From assembly GCF_001298265.1 (NCBI RefSeq), contig NZ_LGSZ01000060.1, positions 1 through 64,000 on the forward strand: a stretch of 64,000 nucleotides of DNA, in the 5' to 3' direction. Shown here piece after piece: positions 56,901 to 64,000 of this stretch. Source of the DNA: Allobosea vaviloviae (GTDB lineage Bacteria; Pseudomonadota; Alphaproteobacteria; Rhizobiales; Beijerinckiaceae). The notes under the pieces were generated by a model that was not told the origin of the DNA, did no database searches, and was given only the letters and a program-made list of their open reading frames with translations. Position 1 is the stretch's first letter. Each line of letters begins with the position of its first letter. A program made the translations under genes and the position numbers.

Positions 56901-58289
56901 ATGGCCAGAAAGACGATCGCCATCATCGGGGCAGGGCCGGTTGGCCTTGCCGCTGCGGCTCATGCCGTGGAGCGCGGGCTGACCCCGATCCTGTTCGAGC
57001 GCGGACTGTCGATCGGCCATGCGGTGAGGCAGTGGGCCCATGTCCCGATGTTTTCGCCCTGGGCCTATAACATCGACGCTGCCGCCGGCCGCCTGCTCGC
57101 CGCCCGTGGCTGGGCGCCGCCGGCGCCCGACGCCTACCCGACCGGCGGTGATCTGCTGGCGCTGTACCTGGCGCCTCTCGCCGCGCTTGCCGGGATTCGC
57201 GACGCGATCCGGCTCGAGTCCGATGTCACAGCGATCTCGCGCCTCGGCTTCGACAAGGTGAAGACGGCTGGCCGCGACAGCGCGCCTTTCGCCATCCGCT
57301 ACCGGCAGGGAGGCGACGAGACGACGCAACTGGCCGATGCGGTGATAGACGTCTCGGGCACCTGGTTCTCGCCCAATCCCGCCGGCGCCTCAGGCTTGCC
57401 GGCCATCGGCGAGCATGAGGCGACAGGGCGGATCAGCTACGGCATGCCCGATGTGCTGGGGTCGGCGGCAGAGCGGTATGCCGGCCGCCGGATCGCGGTT
57501 CTGGGCGGCGGTCACTCGGCGATCGGCACCTTGACCGCCCTGGCGGAGCTTCAGGGCAGGGCGCCCGCCACGGCGATCACCTGGCTTTATCGCGGCGACG
57601 TTCTCTCCCGAGCTTTCGGCGGCGGGGCAGCCGACCAACTGGCTGCGCGTGGTGAACTCGGAACGCGGATCGCGCGCCTCGTCGAGAGCGGCTTCGTCTC
57701 GGCCGAAACGTCATTCCGTTTGGAGCGGATCGAGACGCAAGGCGGCGAACTCCACCTCTCCAGCGATGATGGCCGCACCATAGGGGCCGACGAACTCATC
57801 GTCGCCACGGGTTTCAGGCCGAAGCTCGGCCTCCTGCGCGAGCTGCGGGTCCAGCTCGACCCGGCGCTGGAATGCACCCCGGCGCTGGCGCCGCTGATCG
57901 ACCCCAACAAGCATTCCTGCGGCACCGTCCGCCCCCATGGCGCGGCGGAACTCGCCCATCCCGAGGCAGGCTTCTACATCGCCGGGATGAAATCCTACGG
58001 GCGCGCGCCGACCTTTCTGCTCGCCACCGGCCATGAGCAGGTCCGCTCGATCGTGGCGGAGATCGCGGGCGATCGGGAAGCCGCGCGGCGCGTTGAGCTT
58101 GTCTTGCCGGAAACCGGCGTCTGCAGTGCGACGCCTGGCGGGACGACAGGTGCGGCGGCAGGATGCTGCGGCGGGCCGGCTCCGGCTGCCGCCGAGGCCT
58201 GCTGCGCCGATGATGCGCTGGCGAAGAATGCCGGCAAGCCGGGCTGCGGCTGCGGCACGAGGATCATAAGCGAGGCCGTCGCAGTCTGA
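56901..58289 (+). CDS. Arsenic-operon flavoprotein with Cys-rich C-terminal tail
   Basis: A 462-aa FAD/NAD(P)-dependent oxidoreductase. The FAD fold is IAIIGAGPVGLAAAAHAVER (G10, G12, G15), the NADPH fold IAVLGGGHSAIGTLTAL, and ELIVATGFRPKLGLL the typical ATG motif. The last 55 residues are rich in cysteine: a GVCSATPGG segment, AAGCCGGPAP, EACCADDA and PGCGCG, resembling metalloid-binding tails. Flavoproteins named ArsO, ArsV and ArsZ occur in ars operons, some oxidising methylarsenite; this could be one of them. Its stop overlaps the start of the exporter gene (TGATG). The reaction is inferred, not shown. Confidence 0.75.
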   Translation: MARKTIAIIGAGPVGLAAAAHAVERGLTPILFERGLSIGHAVRQWAHVPMFSPWAYNIDAAAGRLLAARGWAPPAPDAYPTGGDLLALYLAPLAALAGIRDAIRLESDVTAISRLGFDKVKTAGRDSAPFAIRYRQGGDETTQLADAVIDVSGTWFSPNPAGASGLPAIGEHEATGRISYGMPDVLGSAAERYAGRRIAVLGGGHSAIGTLTALAELQGRAPATAITWLYRGDVLSRAFGGGAADQLAARGELGTRIARLVESGFVSAETSFRLERIETQGGELHLSSDDGRTIGADELIVATGFRPKLGLLRELRVQLDPALECTPALAPLIDPNKHSCGTVRPHGAAELAHPEAGFYIAGMKSYGRAPTFLLATGHEQVRSIVAEIAGDREAARRVELVLPETGVCSATPGGTTGAAAGCCGGPAPAAAEACCADDALAKNAGKPGCGCGTRIISEAVAV

Positions 58290-59518
58290 TGTCGCTCCCT
58301 TCAATCGCGACGCCGGCCCTTGGTGGAACCGGCGGCCTGCCTCTCATCCCCGCGCTCGGCGTCACCCAGGTGATCGGCTATGGAGCGCTCTTCTATGCCT
58401 TCGCCGTTCTGGCGCCGCACATAACCGAGAGCTTCGGCTGGGCACCGGAATGGACCTATGGCGGCTTTGCTGCCGGTCTTCTGGCGGGCGGGTTGGTGGC
58501 GCCGCTGTCCGGCCGCATGATCGACAGCTACGGCACCCGCCTGGTCATGAGCATCGGTTCGGCACTGGCCGGCGTGGCATTGCTGGCGCTGGCGGAGGCG
58601 AGGGGGCCGATCAGCTATTTCGCGGCGATGATCGCGCTCGAAATGGTCTCCACGATGGTGCTCTACGACGCCGCCTTTGCCGCTCTGACGCAGGCGCGAG
58701 GTGCCAATGCGCGTCGCGCCATCAGCAAGCTCACCCTGATCGGCGGCTTCGCCTCGACCCTGTTCTGGCCGCTGACGACGGTGCTGCTGGGTCAGTTCGA
58801 CTGGCGCGAGATCTATCGTATCTACGCCATCATGCAGTTCGCGGTCTGCGTTCCGCTGCACCTGTTCCTGCTGCCCGGTCGCGTGCGTCGTGCAGTCGGC
58901 GTCGCGCCGGCCCCATCGGCGGGCGAGGTCGCTCCCGACACTTATCTCCATGGCGAGGCGCGGCAATCCGCCTTTCTGCTGCTGGCGCTGGCCTTTTCTC
59001 TGCAGGGATTCGTCGTCTCGGCGATGTCGGTCCATATGCTGACGCTGCTGCAGGGGCTGGGCCTGAGCGCGGCGGTCGCGGTCGGGATCGGGGCGATGGT
59101 CGGCCCGTCGCAGGTCGCCGGCCGGCTCGTCGAGATGCTGTTCGGCACCGGGCTTCAGCCCGTGACCACCGCCTGGGTCTCGGCCGTGCTGATGCCGCTG
59201 GGTCTGATGTTCCTGCTGGTGGGCGGCATGACGGCGACGCTCGCCGGGCTGTTTGCGATCGCCTATGGCATCAGCATGGGCCTGGGGTCGATCGTGCGCG
59301 GAACCGTGCCGCTGCAACTGTTCGGACCGGCCGGCTATGGCGCGATGCTGGGCAAGCTCTCCGCGCCGGGCCTGATCATCAAGGCCGCGGCGCCGCTCGT
59401 CTTTGCGGTCCTGATCGAGCGCGCGGGGCAGGTGCCGAGCCTGCTGCTGCTGATCGTGCTTTCGACGCTCGCGGCGGTGGCACTGTATGCCCTGGCCCGG
59501 AAGGTTGCGCGCGGCTGA
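58289..59518 (+). CDS. arsK: MFS efflux transporter, ArsK-like
   Basis: A 409-aa inner-membrane protein with 12 predicted helices. ALGVTQVIGYGALFYAFAVL starts helix 1, GRMIDSYGTRLVMSIG is the loop 2-3 motif, and LGSIVRGTVPLQLFG lies in the C-terminal half. ArsK, an MFS exporter for arsenite, antimonite and trivalent organoarsenicals, was described from Bosea; this gene's place in an ArsR-flavoprotein operon and its length fit it. The name rests on context and family resemblance. Confidence 0.7.
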   Translation: MSLPSIATPALGGTGGLPLIPALGVTQVIGYGALFYAFAVLAPHITESFGWAPEWTYGGFAAGLLAGGLVAPLSGRMIDSYGTRLVMSIGSALAGVALLALAEARGPISYFAAMIALEMVSTMVLYDAAFAALTQARGANARRAISKLTLIGGFASTLFWPLTTVLLGQFDWREIYRIYAIMQFAVCVPLHLFLLPGRVRRAVGVAPAPSAGEVAPDTYLHGEARQSAFLLLALAFSLQGFVVSAMSVHMLTLLQGLGLSAAVAVGIGAMVGPSQVAGRLVEMLFGTGLQPVTTAWVSAVLMPLGLMFLLVGGMTATLAGLFAIAYGISMGLGSIVRGTVPLQLFGPAGYGAMLGKLSAPGLIIKAAAPLVFAVLIERAGQVPSLLLLIVLSTLAAVALYALARKVARG

Positions 59519-59613
59519 CAGCCTGGATTGCTTCGGTGCGCTCGCTAGGACGACAGGCGGCAGGGACGACCCAGGATCATATCCCAGCCTCCGCATCTCC
59601 TGTTGCAACCGTT

Positions 59614-61133
59614 TTGAAATGTCTCAGGCTGCAGCAAGTTAGAAATGTCTCAGGGCGCTACGGAGCCTCTGCCGGGGCTGCGGAGAGCCCATGTTTCGCA
59701 GCAGCGCCGGCAGAGGCGGGGCGATTGGCGGCTTTCGCCGCGACATGACGGTCGACGAAGGAAATCCGGCCTCGACGCCCCTTCGGTCGAGGCGCATAGC
59801 CCCCGGCTTCGCTGTGCGTCTTGGGCGGCACCGGTTTGATCTCGTCCTGGCGCGCTTTCACCCAGGCCAGGGCCTCCGAGAGGCGCTTGTTCTCGACGAT
59901 CGCCGTGTGCGTGACGCGCTGTTTCTTGTCGAAGACGCGATACGCCAGAGTGACGCCTTTCCAACGCACCTCGAACCGACCGTCGGGAAACTCGTAGGTC
60001 TCGACGTATTTGCCGATCAGACCAGCCGTCAACGGCGTCTCGTCCAGAATAATCCGCTTGCTGTCGTAGGACAGGGCGAGTTGCTGAGTGACATAGCGCT
60101 GCTCTCGCCAAGCCAGAATCGTATCGAGCTCCTCGGGGTTACGTTCTATCGGGCGATGAAGATCGTTCGGTCGAGCTGGAGCTGAAGCAAAGCGCTCGTT
60201 GAAGCGCCCGATAAACGCTGGAAGGTAGGCGTTGGCCGCCTCGATCGTCGATATCCCTTCGAGCCGCAGCTCCTTCACGAGACGGTCCTGCAGCGTGCGG
60301 TTCACGCGTTCCACCCGCCCTTTGGCTTGGCTCGAGTTCGCACACAGGATCTCGATGCTAAGCTCGCTCAGAGCGCGCCCGAACTGCGTCATGCCCTGAC
60401 CACCCTGAGCCTGAGGCTTCGACACGCGAAAGATCGAGTGCTTGTCAGAATAGAAGGCGAGGGGTCGCCCATGGCTCGCCAGATAGCCCTTCAACGCCTC
60501 GAAATATGCAAAAGCGCTCTCAGATTGCACGAATCGAAGCGCAACCAGGCGACCTGTCGCATCGTCGATGAAGACGATCAGCGTGCAGCGCGGACCGCGA
60601 TCCTCAAACCAGCGGTGTTCGCTCCCGTCGATCTGGACCAGCTCGCCAAAGTGTTCGCGGCGGACGCGAGGCTGGTGAAACTGGCGCCGCTGCTTGCGCG
60701 AGAGCCACAGGCCTTCCGCGGTCATCCACTTGCGGAGCGTCTCTCGTGAGACCGCCAGGCCGTGCCGTTCGAGTAGCATCTGGCTCGCAAGAGTTGGTCC
60801 GAAATCGCGATAGTTCTCCGCGACATAGGCGATCGCCATCTGGCGGACATGCGGCGCTAGCAAACGATTGGAGGGCCGGCCGCGGGCATGATGGCGAAGG
60901 CCGGCCGCACCATCATCTGCGAACCGAAGTGCCAGCCGGTGCGCCTGGCGTCGCGTGACGCCCATCACCTCGGCCGCCGCCGTTACCGTCAATCGGCCCG
61001 CCATAACCGATGCCAGCACTTCGGCGCGGCGAAGCTCTCTCTCGCTCATCTCGACCCAGCCCATGCCAGACTCCCACGCTCAACGCCGAGGGGGAGTGTG
61101 ACATTCCTAGTTTGCCACGATGAGACATTTTAA
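59614..61133. mobile_element. IS1202/ISNCY-type insertion sequence
   Basis: About 1.5 kb with one transposase gene. The ends are inverted: TTGAAATGTCTCA at 59614-59626 and TGAGACATTTTAA at 61121-61133. A second copy lies inside each end (AGAAATGTCTCA near 59641-59652 and TGACATTCC near 61099-61107), so each end has two probable transposase sites. No target duplication is evident. It lies between the arsK and luxI genes. Confidence 0.75.
59658..61064 (-). CDS. Transposase of the IS1202/ISNCY-type element
   Basis: A 468-aa DDE transposase, apparently intact. The N-terminus is a helix-turn-helix (SERELRRAEVLASVMAGRLT, then VMGVTRRQAHRLALRF). Catalytic acids fit ELVQIDGSEHRWFEDR (first D), AFYSDKHSIFRV (second D) and SQAKGRVERVNRTLQDRL (E). 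The C-terminal region is basic with a low-complexity Ala-rich end. The ATG at 61064 has GGGAG six bases upstream. The order MSERELRR and the integrase core identify the ISNCY/IS1202 group. Confidence 0.88.
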   Translation of the reverse strand: MGWVEMSERELRRAEVLASVMAGRLTVTAAAEVMGVTRRQAHRLALRFADDGAAGLRHHARGRPSNRLLAPHVRQMAIAYVAENYRDFGPTLASQMLLERHGLAVSRETLRKWMTAEGLWLSRKQRRQFHQPRVRREHFGELVQIDGSEHRWFEDRGPRCTLIVFIDDATGRLVALRFVQSESAFAYFEALKGYLASHGRPLAFYSDKHSIFRVSKPQAQGGQGMTQFGRALSELSIEILCANSSQAKGRVERVNRTLQDRLVKELRLEGISTIEAANAYLPAFIGRFNERFASAPARPNDLHRPIERNPEELDTILAWREQRYVTQQLALSYDSKRIILDETPLTAGLIGKYVETYEFPDGRFEVRWKGVTLAYRVFDKKQRVTHTAIVENKRLSEALAWVKARQDEIKPVPPKTHSEAGGYAPRPKGRRGRISFVDRHVAAKAANRPASAGAAAKHGLSAAPAEAP

Positions 61134-61211
61134 CTTTGCGCCTACAATTGCCGAGCTGATAATGGGATTTATGGAACCAAATTCCAAGTCATCCTGGAAC
61201 ACTCGCACAGT

Positions 61212-61246
61212 AAAAACGCCCTGACTTCACGGGCAGAGCGTTTTTT
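61212..61246. terminator. Bidirectional hairpin terminator after luxI
   Basis: AAAAACGC (61212-61219) and GCGTTTTTT (61238-61246) enclose CTG...CAG arms with one mismatch. It lies 62 bases after the luxI stop on the minus strand and has T-runs in both directions. Confidence 0.7.
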
Positions 61247-61307
61247 ATTTGCGCGGCTCAATATTCGGGCCGACGATCTGCGCAGTGCGGCACGCGTATA
61301 TCTCCGA

Positions 61308-61925
61308 TCAATGCCGGGTGGCAAGGACGGGAACAACCAGTCCCCCATTTGTCCGAATCGCCTCCAGCGCTGCGGGTTCGATCGGCAGTAGACCGGCGAC
61401 GGCGACCGTTACTCCAAGCTTGCGGGGTTTACCGAGCCGATCGAGCGGCCAGCCCGCGCGCCGCAAAATTCTCTCCATGCGTACGTCAGTGACAGTCGCG
61501 ATGGCTCGCAGGTCACGAGCCCTCCCCCACTCCAGCATTGCAGCAAACAGCATGAAGGTGGCCTGCCTTAAACCACCTTCGGTGATCGTGTCCGTCGCGG
61601 TTGTATCGACGCAAAAGCGAGAGCTTTCCGCAATCAAGTTGCAGCTCGGCGCGCTGCCGCCGTCGAGGAGCTCCGGGAACGTGTCGGCAAGCATGTTGGG
61701 TCCGGTGGTCGGAAGCAGACGGACAGAGCCCAGCACTGAATTCCCCTCCTTCACGATCAGATAGCTGGCGTCGAGAGCGTCATATCGATCCATCTCGAGG
61801 TCGCCAGTCAAGGAAACGGCCCATTCGAGTCGGTCCTTGAAAACCTTCCGTCTCAATCGGTGCATGCCCATCAACAGTCCTACATTCGCACCGCTATTGG
61901 CTCGATTCAGCTCCAAAACCTGCAT
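61308..61925 (-). CDS. LuxI-type acyl-homoserine-lactone synthase
   Basis: A 205-aa enzyme that makes an N-acyl-homoserine lactone from SAM and an acyl-ACP or acyl-CoA. The invariant residues of the family are all present: R25, F29, W35, E44, D46, D49, R69, F83, E100 and R103, in HRLRRKVFKDRLEW, DLEMDRYDALDASYL, GSVRLLPTTGP and AESSRFCVD. ATG 61925, second of two adjacent ATGs, is six bases after GGAG. No luxR is next to it: an IS lies downstream and a non-coding leader upstream. The acyl chain cannot be predicted. Confidence 0.93.
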   Translation of the reverse strand: MQVLELNRANSGANVGLLMGMHRLRRKVFKDRLEWAVSLTGDLEMDRYDALDASYLIVKEGNSVLGSVRLLPTTGPNMLADTFPELLDGGSAPSCNLIAESSRFCVDTTATDTITEGGLRQATFMLFAAMLEWGRARDLRAIATVTDVRMERILRRAGWPLDRLGKPRKLGVTVAVAGLLPIEPAALEAIRTNGGLVVPVLATRH

Positions 61926-62434
61926 CATGATCTCCGGATATAGAATGGGGCGCGGTCTGGTAGTTCCCGAATGGGGCAATCTTGGGCCGTGGTGCGCGAA
62001 GAACTCGCGTCATGCGCGTCTCGGCTTCGCCGTGACCGGGCTCTACTCGGGGCCGAAGCCCCTCCCCGAGCCGCCGATCGGCGTCTCGGCCTTCGGTGAC
62101 GATCCCTCGCGCGGGCCGGCGCCAGGCGCCGGCAGGAGCCGCGCCGCCGGCGCGATGATGGTGCCTCGAGGGAAGAGAGGCGCGCGGCCCTCTCTCCCCA
62201 GCAAGAGCCAAATCGGGTCTCCCCATCCTTCCGCGCCGCAAGCGGCTTGTGCAGGACGCGGCCGAGGATCCGCGTGCCGCGGCCCTTCGCCCGGCGCGTT
62301 GCGCGTGGGCGATCCCCCTCCCGATTTGGCTCTTGCCCCCCTCTCTCCCCGCTGCTCGCCGCGAAGGCAGAGGTGCAGGCGGACCTGCACCCTGCCGGGT
62401 GACGGGCCTTCGGCCTCAACAAGGAGAGACCACC
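61926..62434. other. Structured non-coding leader before the ParB-like gene
   Basis: No gene is evident in 509 bases; the GC-rich ORFs are not convincing. A perfect 17-base inverted repeat lies inside: GCAAGAGCCAAATCGGG (62201-62217) and its complement at 62320-62336, about 102 bases apart. CCCTCTCTCCCC is present twice as a direct repeat at 62188-62199 and 62339-62350. It may be an iteron- or partition-type site or a structured 5' leader of the downstream gene. Confidence 0.5.
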
Positions 62435-64000
62435 ATGACCACGACGATCGCCGCCACCGCCATTGGCACGCTCACGACTGCCATCCAGCACATCGCCCTA
62501 TCTAAGCTGGTCCCGAGCAAGGCCAATGTCCGCAAGGTCAATTCGACGGCCGGAATCGGCGAGTTGGCCGACAGCATCGAGGCGCACGGCCTGATCCAGA
62601 ACCTCACCGTCAGGAAGGCGGCGAAGGGGCAGAAGTTCGAGGTCGTCGCCGGCGCGCGGCGGCTGGCGGCGCTCCGGTTGCTGGCAAAGGAGGGCCGGTT
62701 CGACAAGGACATCGACATTCCCTGCAATGTGCTGGCCGCCGAGCGCGATGCCGAAATCTCCTTGGCCGAAAACACCCAGCGTGAGGCCATGCATGTCGTG
62801 GACGAGGTCTTGGCCTATCAGCGCCTTGTTGAGGACGGTCTGCCGGCAGACGCCATCGCCAGCCGGTTCGGCCAGTCCGTGGTCACCGTGCGGCAGCGCT
62901 TGAAGCTGGCCAGCCTGTCACCGCAGATTCTGGAGGCGATGCGGGCTGACGAGATCACGATCGAGCAGGCCCGCGCGCTGGCGATCACCGACGACCATGG
63001 CGCCCAGGAAGCGGCATGGTTTGGCCGCGACGGCTGGAGCCGCAGCCCCAGCAATCTGCGCGCGGCGCTGACCAACGAGCATCTGCGCAGCACCGACCGG
63101 CTGGCGCGGTTCATCGGGCTGGAGGCCTATGGGGCTGCCGGCGGCGCGGTCCTGCGTGATCTGTTCTTCGAGAACGAGGCGACGTTCCTGACCGACCGGC
63201 CCTTGGCGATGCGGCTCGCGGCCGAGAGGCTGCAAGCGGTCGCGGATGCGGTTCGGGCTGAGGGGTGGAACTGGACGGAAGTTTGCATCGAGGCCGACAG
63301 CATCCACCACGCCGGATATGGCCGTATCCATCCGCAGCGTCGCGGTCACACCGAGGCCGAGCAGGCCGAGCTTGCGACGCTTGGCGAGAGCTACGACGCC
63401 TTGGCCGAGCAGATCGAGGCCGATGCCGAGGGCGATGCGCAGATCGCCGCCGACGAGGCGCGGCTTTCCGAGATCGAGCAGCGTATTGAGGCGATCAGGA
63501 TGGCGACCGAAAGCTACATCGCCGACGAGCAGGCTTTGGCCGGATGCATGGTGGCGATCGGCTATGACGGATCGCTGCAGGTGACGCGCGGCCTCGTCAG
63601 GGCGGAGGACCGCGCCGCGCTCGACCGGCTGCGTCGTAGCGACGACGCTCATGACGATGGCGACGAGGCCCCTGCCCTCCCCTCCCCGCTCGAAACCACC
63701 GAGCCGAGCGGATATTCCGCAACGGTCATCGAGGAACTCACAGCGATCCGCACGGCGGCCCTTCGCGTCGAGCTGGCGCAGCGGCCCAAAATCGCAATGG
63801 CGGCGATGCTGCATCCACTTGTACTGGCCTGCTTCTATGGTCGCCATCATGGCCTGCACATGCATTCGGCTGTCGAGATCAGGGGTGAGCGCAAGGCGCT
63901 GGACCTCAGCATCAGGCAGCCCGAAGCCTGCCGGGCGCTGTCCAGTTGGACCGAGATCGTCGATGCTTGGGGCTACCGGCTTCCCGGTGATCAGGCCGAC
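62435..64000 (+). CDS. ParB/RepB/Spo0J-family protein, 3' end outside the window
   Basis: At least 522 codons, open at the window's end. The ParB N-terminal domain begins with IALSKLVPSKANVRKVN, then IGELADSIEAHGLIQNLTVR and FEVVAGARRLAALRLLAKEG, and EISLAENTQREAMHVVDEVL. A helix-turn-helix is in IASRFGQSVVTVRQRLKLAS. The following region has acidic coiled-coil-like sequence (AEQIEADAEGDAQIAADEA). This long ParB-like type is common on integrated elements and plasmids in Rhizobiales, where it is thought to act in transfer, partition or regulation. AAGGAG stands before the ATG at 62435. Confidence 0.9.
   Translation, partial: MTTTIAATAIGTLTTAIQHIALSKLVPSKANVRKVNSTAGIGELADSIEAHGLIQNLTVRKAAKGQKFEVVAGARRLAALRLLAKEGRFDKDIDIPCNVLAAERDAEISLAENTQREAMHVVDEVLAYQRLVEDGLPADAIASRFGQSVVTVRQRLKLASLSPQILEAMRADEITIEQARALAITDDHGAQEAAWFGRDGWSRSPSNLRAALTNEHLRSTDRLARFIGLEAYGAAGGAVLRDLFFENEATFLTDRPLAMRLAAERLQAVADAVRAEGWNWTEVCIEADSIHHAGYGRIHPQRRGHTEAEQAELATLGESYDALAEQIEADAEGDAQIAADEARLSEIEQRIEAIRMATESYIADEQALAGCMVAIGYDGSLQVTRGLVRAEDRAALDRLRRSDDAHDDGDEAPALPSPLETTEPSGYSATVIEELTAIRTAALRVELAQRPKIAMAAMLHPLVLACFYGRHHGLHMHSAVEIRGERKALDLSIRQPEACRALSSWTEIVDAWGYRLPGDQAD

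Noticed and set aside
61950-61975. lux box upstream of luxI
   Set aside because: Short CCC/GGG symmetry near 61962-61972 is too weak to call an operator.
62201-62336. CRISPR array
   Set aside because: There is one inverted pair and one direct pair only; no regular repeat-spacer pattern was seen here or elsewhere in the window.
1-64000. tRNA, rRNA or tmRNA genes
   Set aside because: I looked for cloverleaf-type sequence, CCA ends and conserved rRNA stretches at gaps and found none convincing.

Overview
The window is high-GC alphaproteobacterial chromosome, most like the Hyphomicrobiales and plausibly Bosea. This rests on a B12-dependent (class II) ribonucleotide reductase, HdaA, RNase E with an acidic tail, an NDUFA12-type complex I subunit, the gene orders rne / amidase / mrcA / prfB and NDUFA12 / DUF2155 / aat / accC / accB / aroQ / dsbA, and Rhizobiales-style intergenic palindromes. 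The genus is an inference; no rRNA or tRNA gene was recognised.

Layout. (1) 1-12.3 kb is an accessory defence island: the end of an IS3-family element, broken fragments (a resolvase tail, a TctC receptor fragment, unknown relics), a two-gene CBASS (Cap15-like effector plus CD-NTase), an unrecognised protein with a possible PD-(D/E)xK signature, and a tightly overlapping operon on the minus strand: m5C methyltransferase, DUF262 protein, Z1-domain ATPase and PD-(D/E)xK nuclease. Two tiny genes sit at the head of that operon, a 40-aa ribbon-helix-helix-like peptide and a truncated MBL-like N-terminus. (2) 12.5-55.7 kb is core chromosome: nrdJ, NDUFA12, lipid synthesis (accBC), aroQ, dsbA, an aminotransferase, an MscS channel, rne, cell-wall genes (amidase, PBP1A), prfB with its programmed +1 frameshift, a CDP-alcohol phosphatidyltransferase, an AI-2E family permease, hdaA, a desaturase, ppk/ppx, a UbiH-type hydroxylase, rimO, sseA/OsmC, cysG, mazG, arfB and recX. 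(3) 55.9-59.5 kb holds a methyltransferase and a compact arsenic-type module: ArsR with a C-terminal Cys cluster, a flavoprotein with a Cys-rich tail, and an ArsK-like MFS exporter. (4) 59.6-64 kb is a second mobile zone: an IS1202/ISNCY-type element with doubled end motifs, a LuxI-type autoinducer synthase without a LuxR in view, a non-coding stretch with a perfect 17-bp inverted repeat, and the start of a large ParB/RepB-like protein that runs off the window.

How the genes work together. The island pairs abortive infection (a cyclic nucleotide opens a membrane effector) with a modification-based system in which methylation presumably marks self and the Z1/DUF262/nuclease proteins act on unmodified DNA. 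The core blocks cover dNTP supply, envelope building, translation termination and rescue, and polyphosphate turnover. The arsenic module joins sensing, probable oxidation or handling of As(III) species, and efflux. The main candidates for new biology are the Z1 operon with its micro-genes, the protein at 3438-4427, the Cys-tailed flavoprotein and the structured leader before the ParB-like gene.
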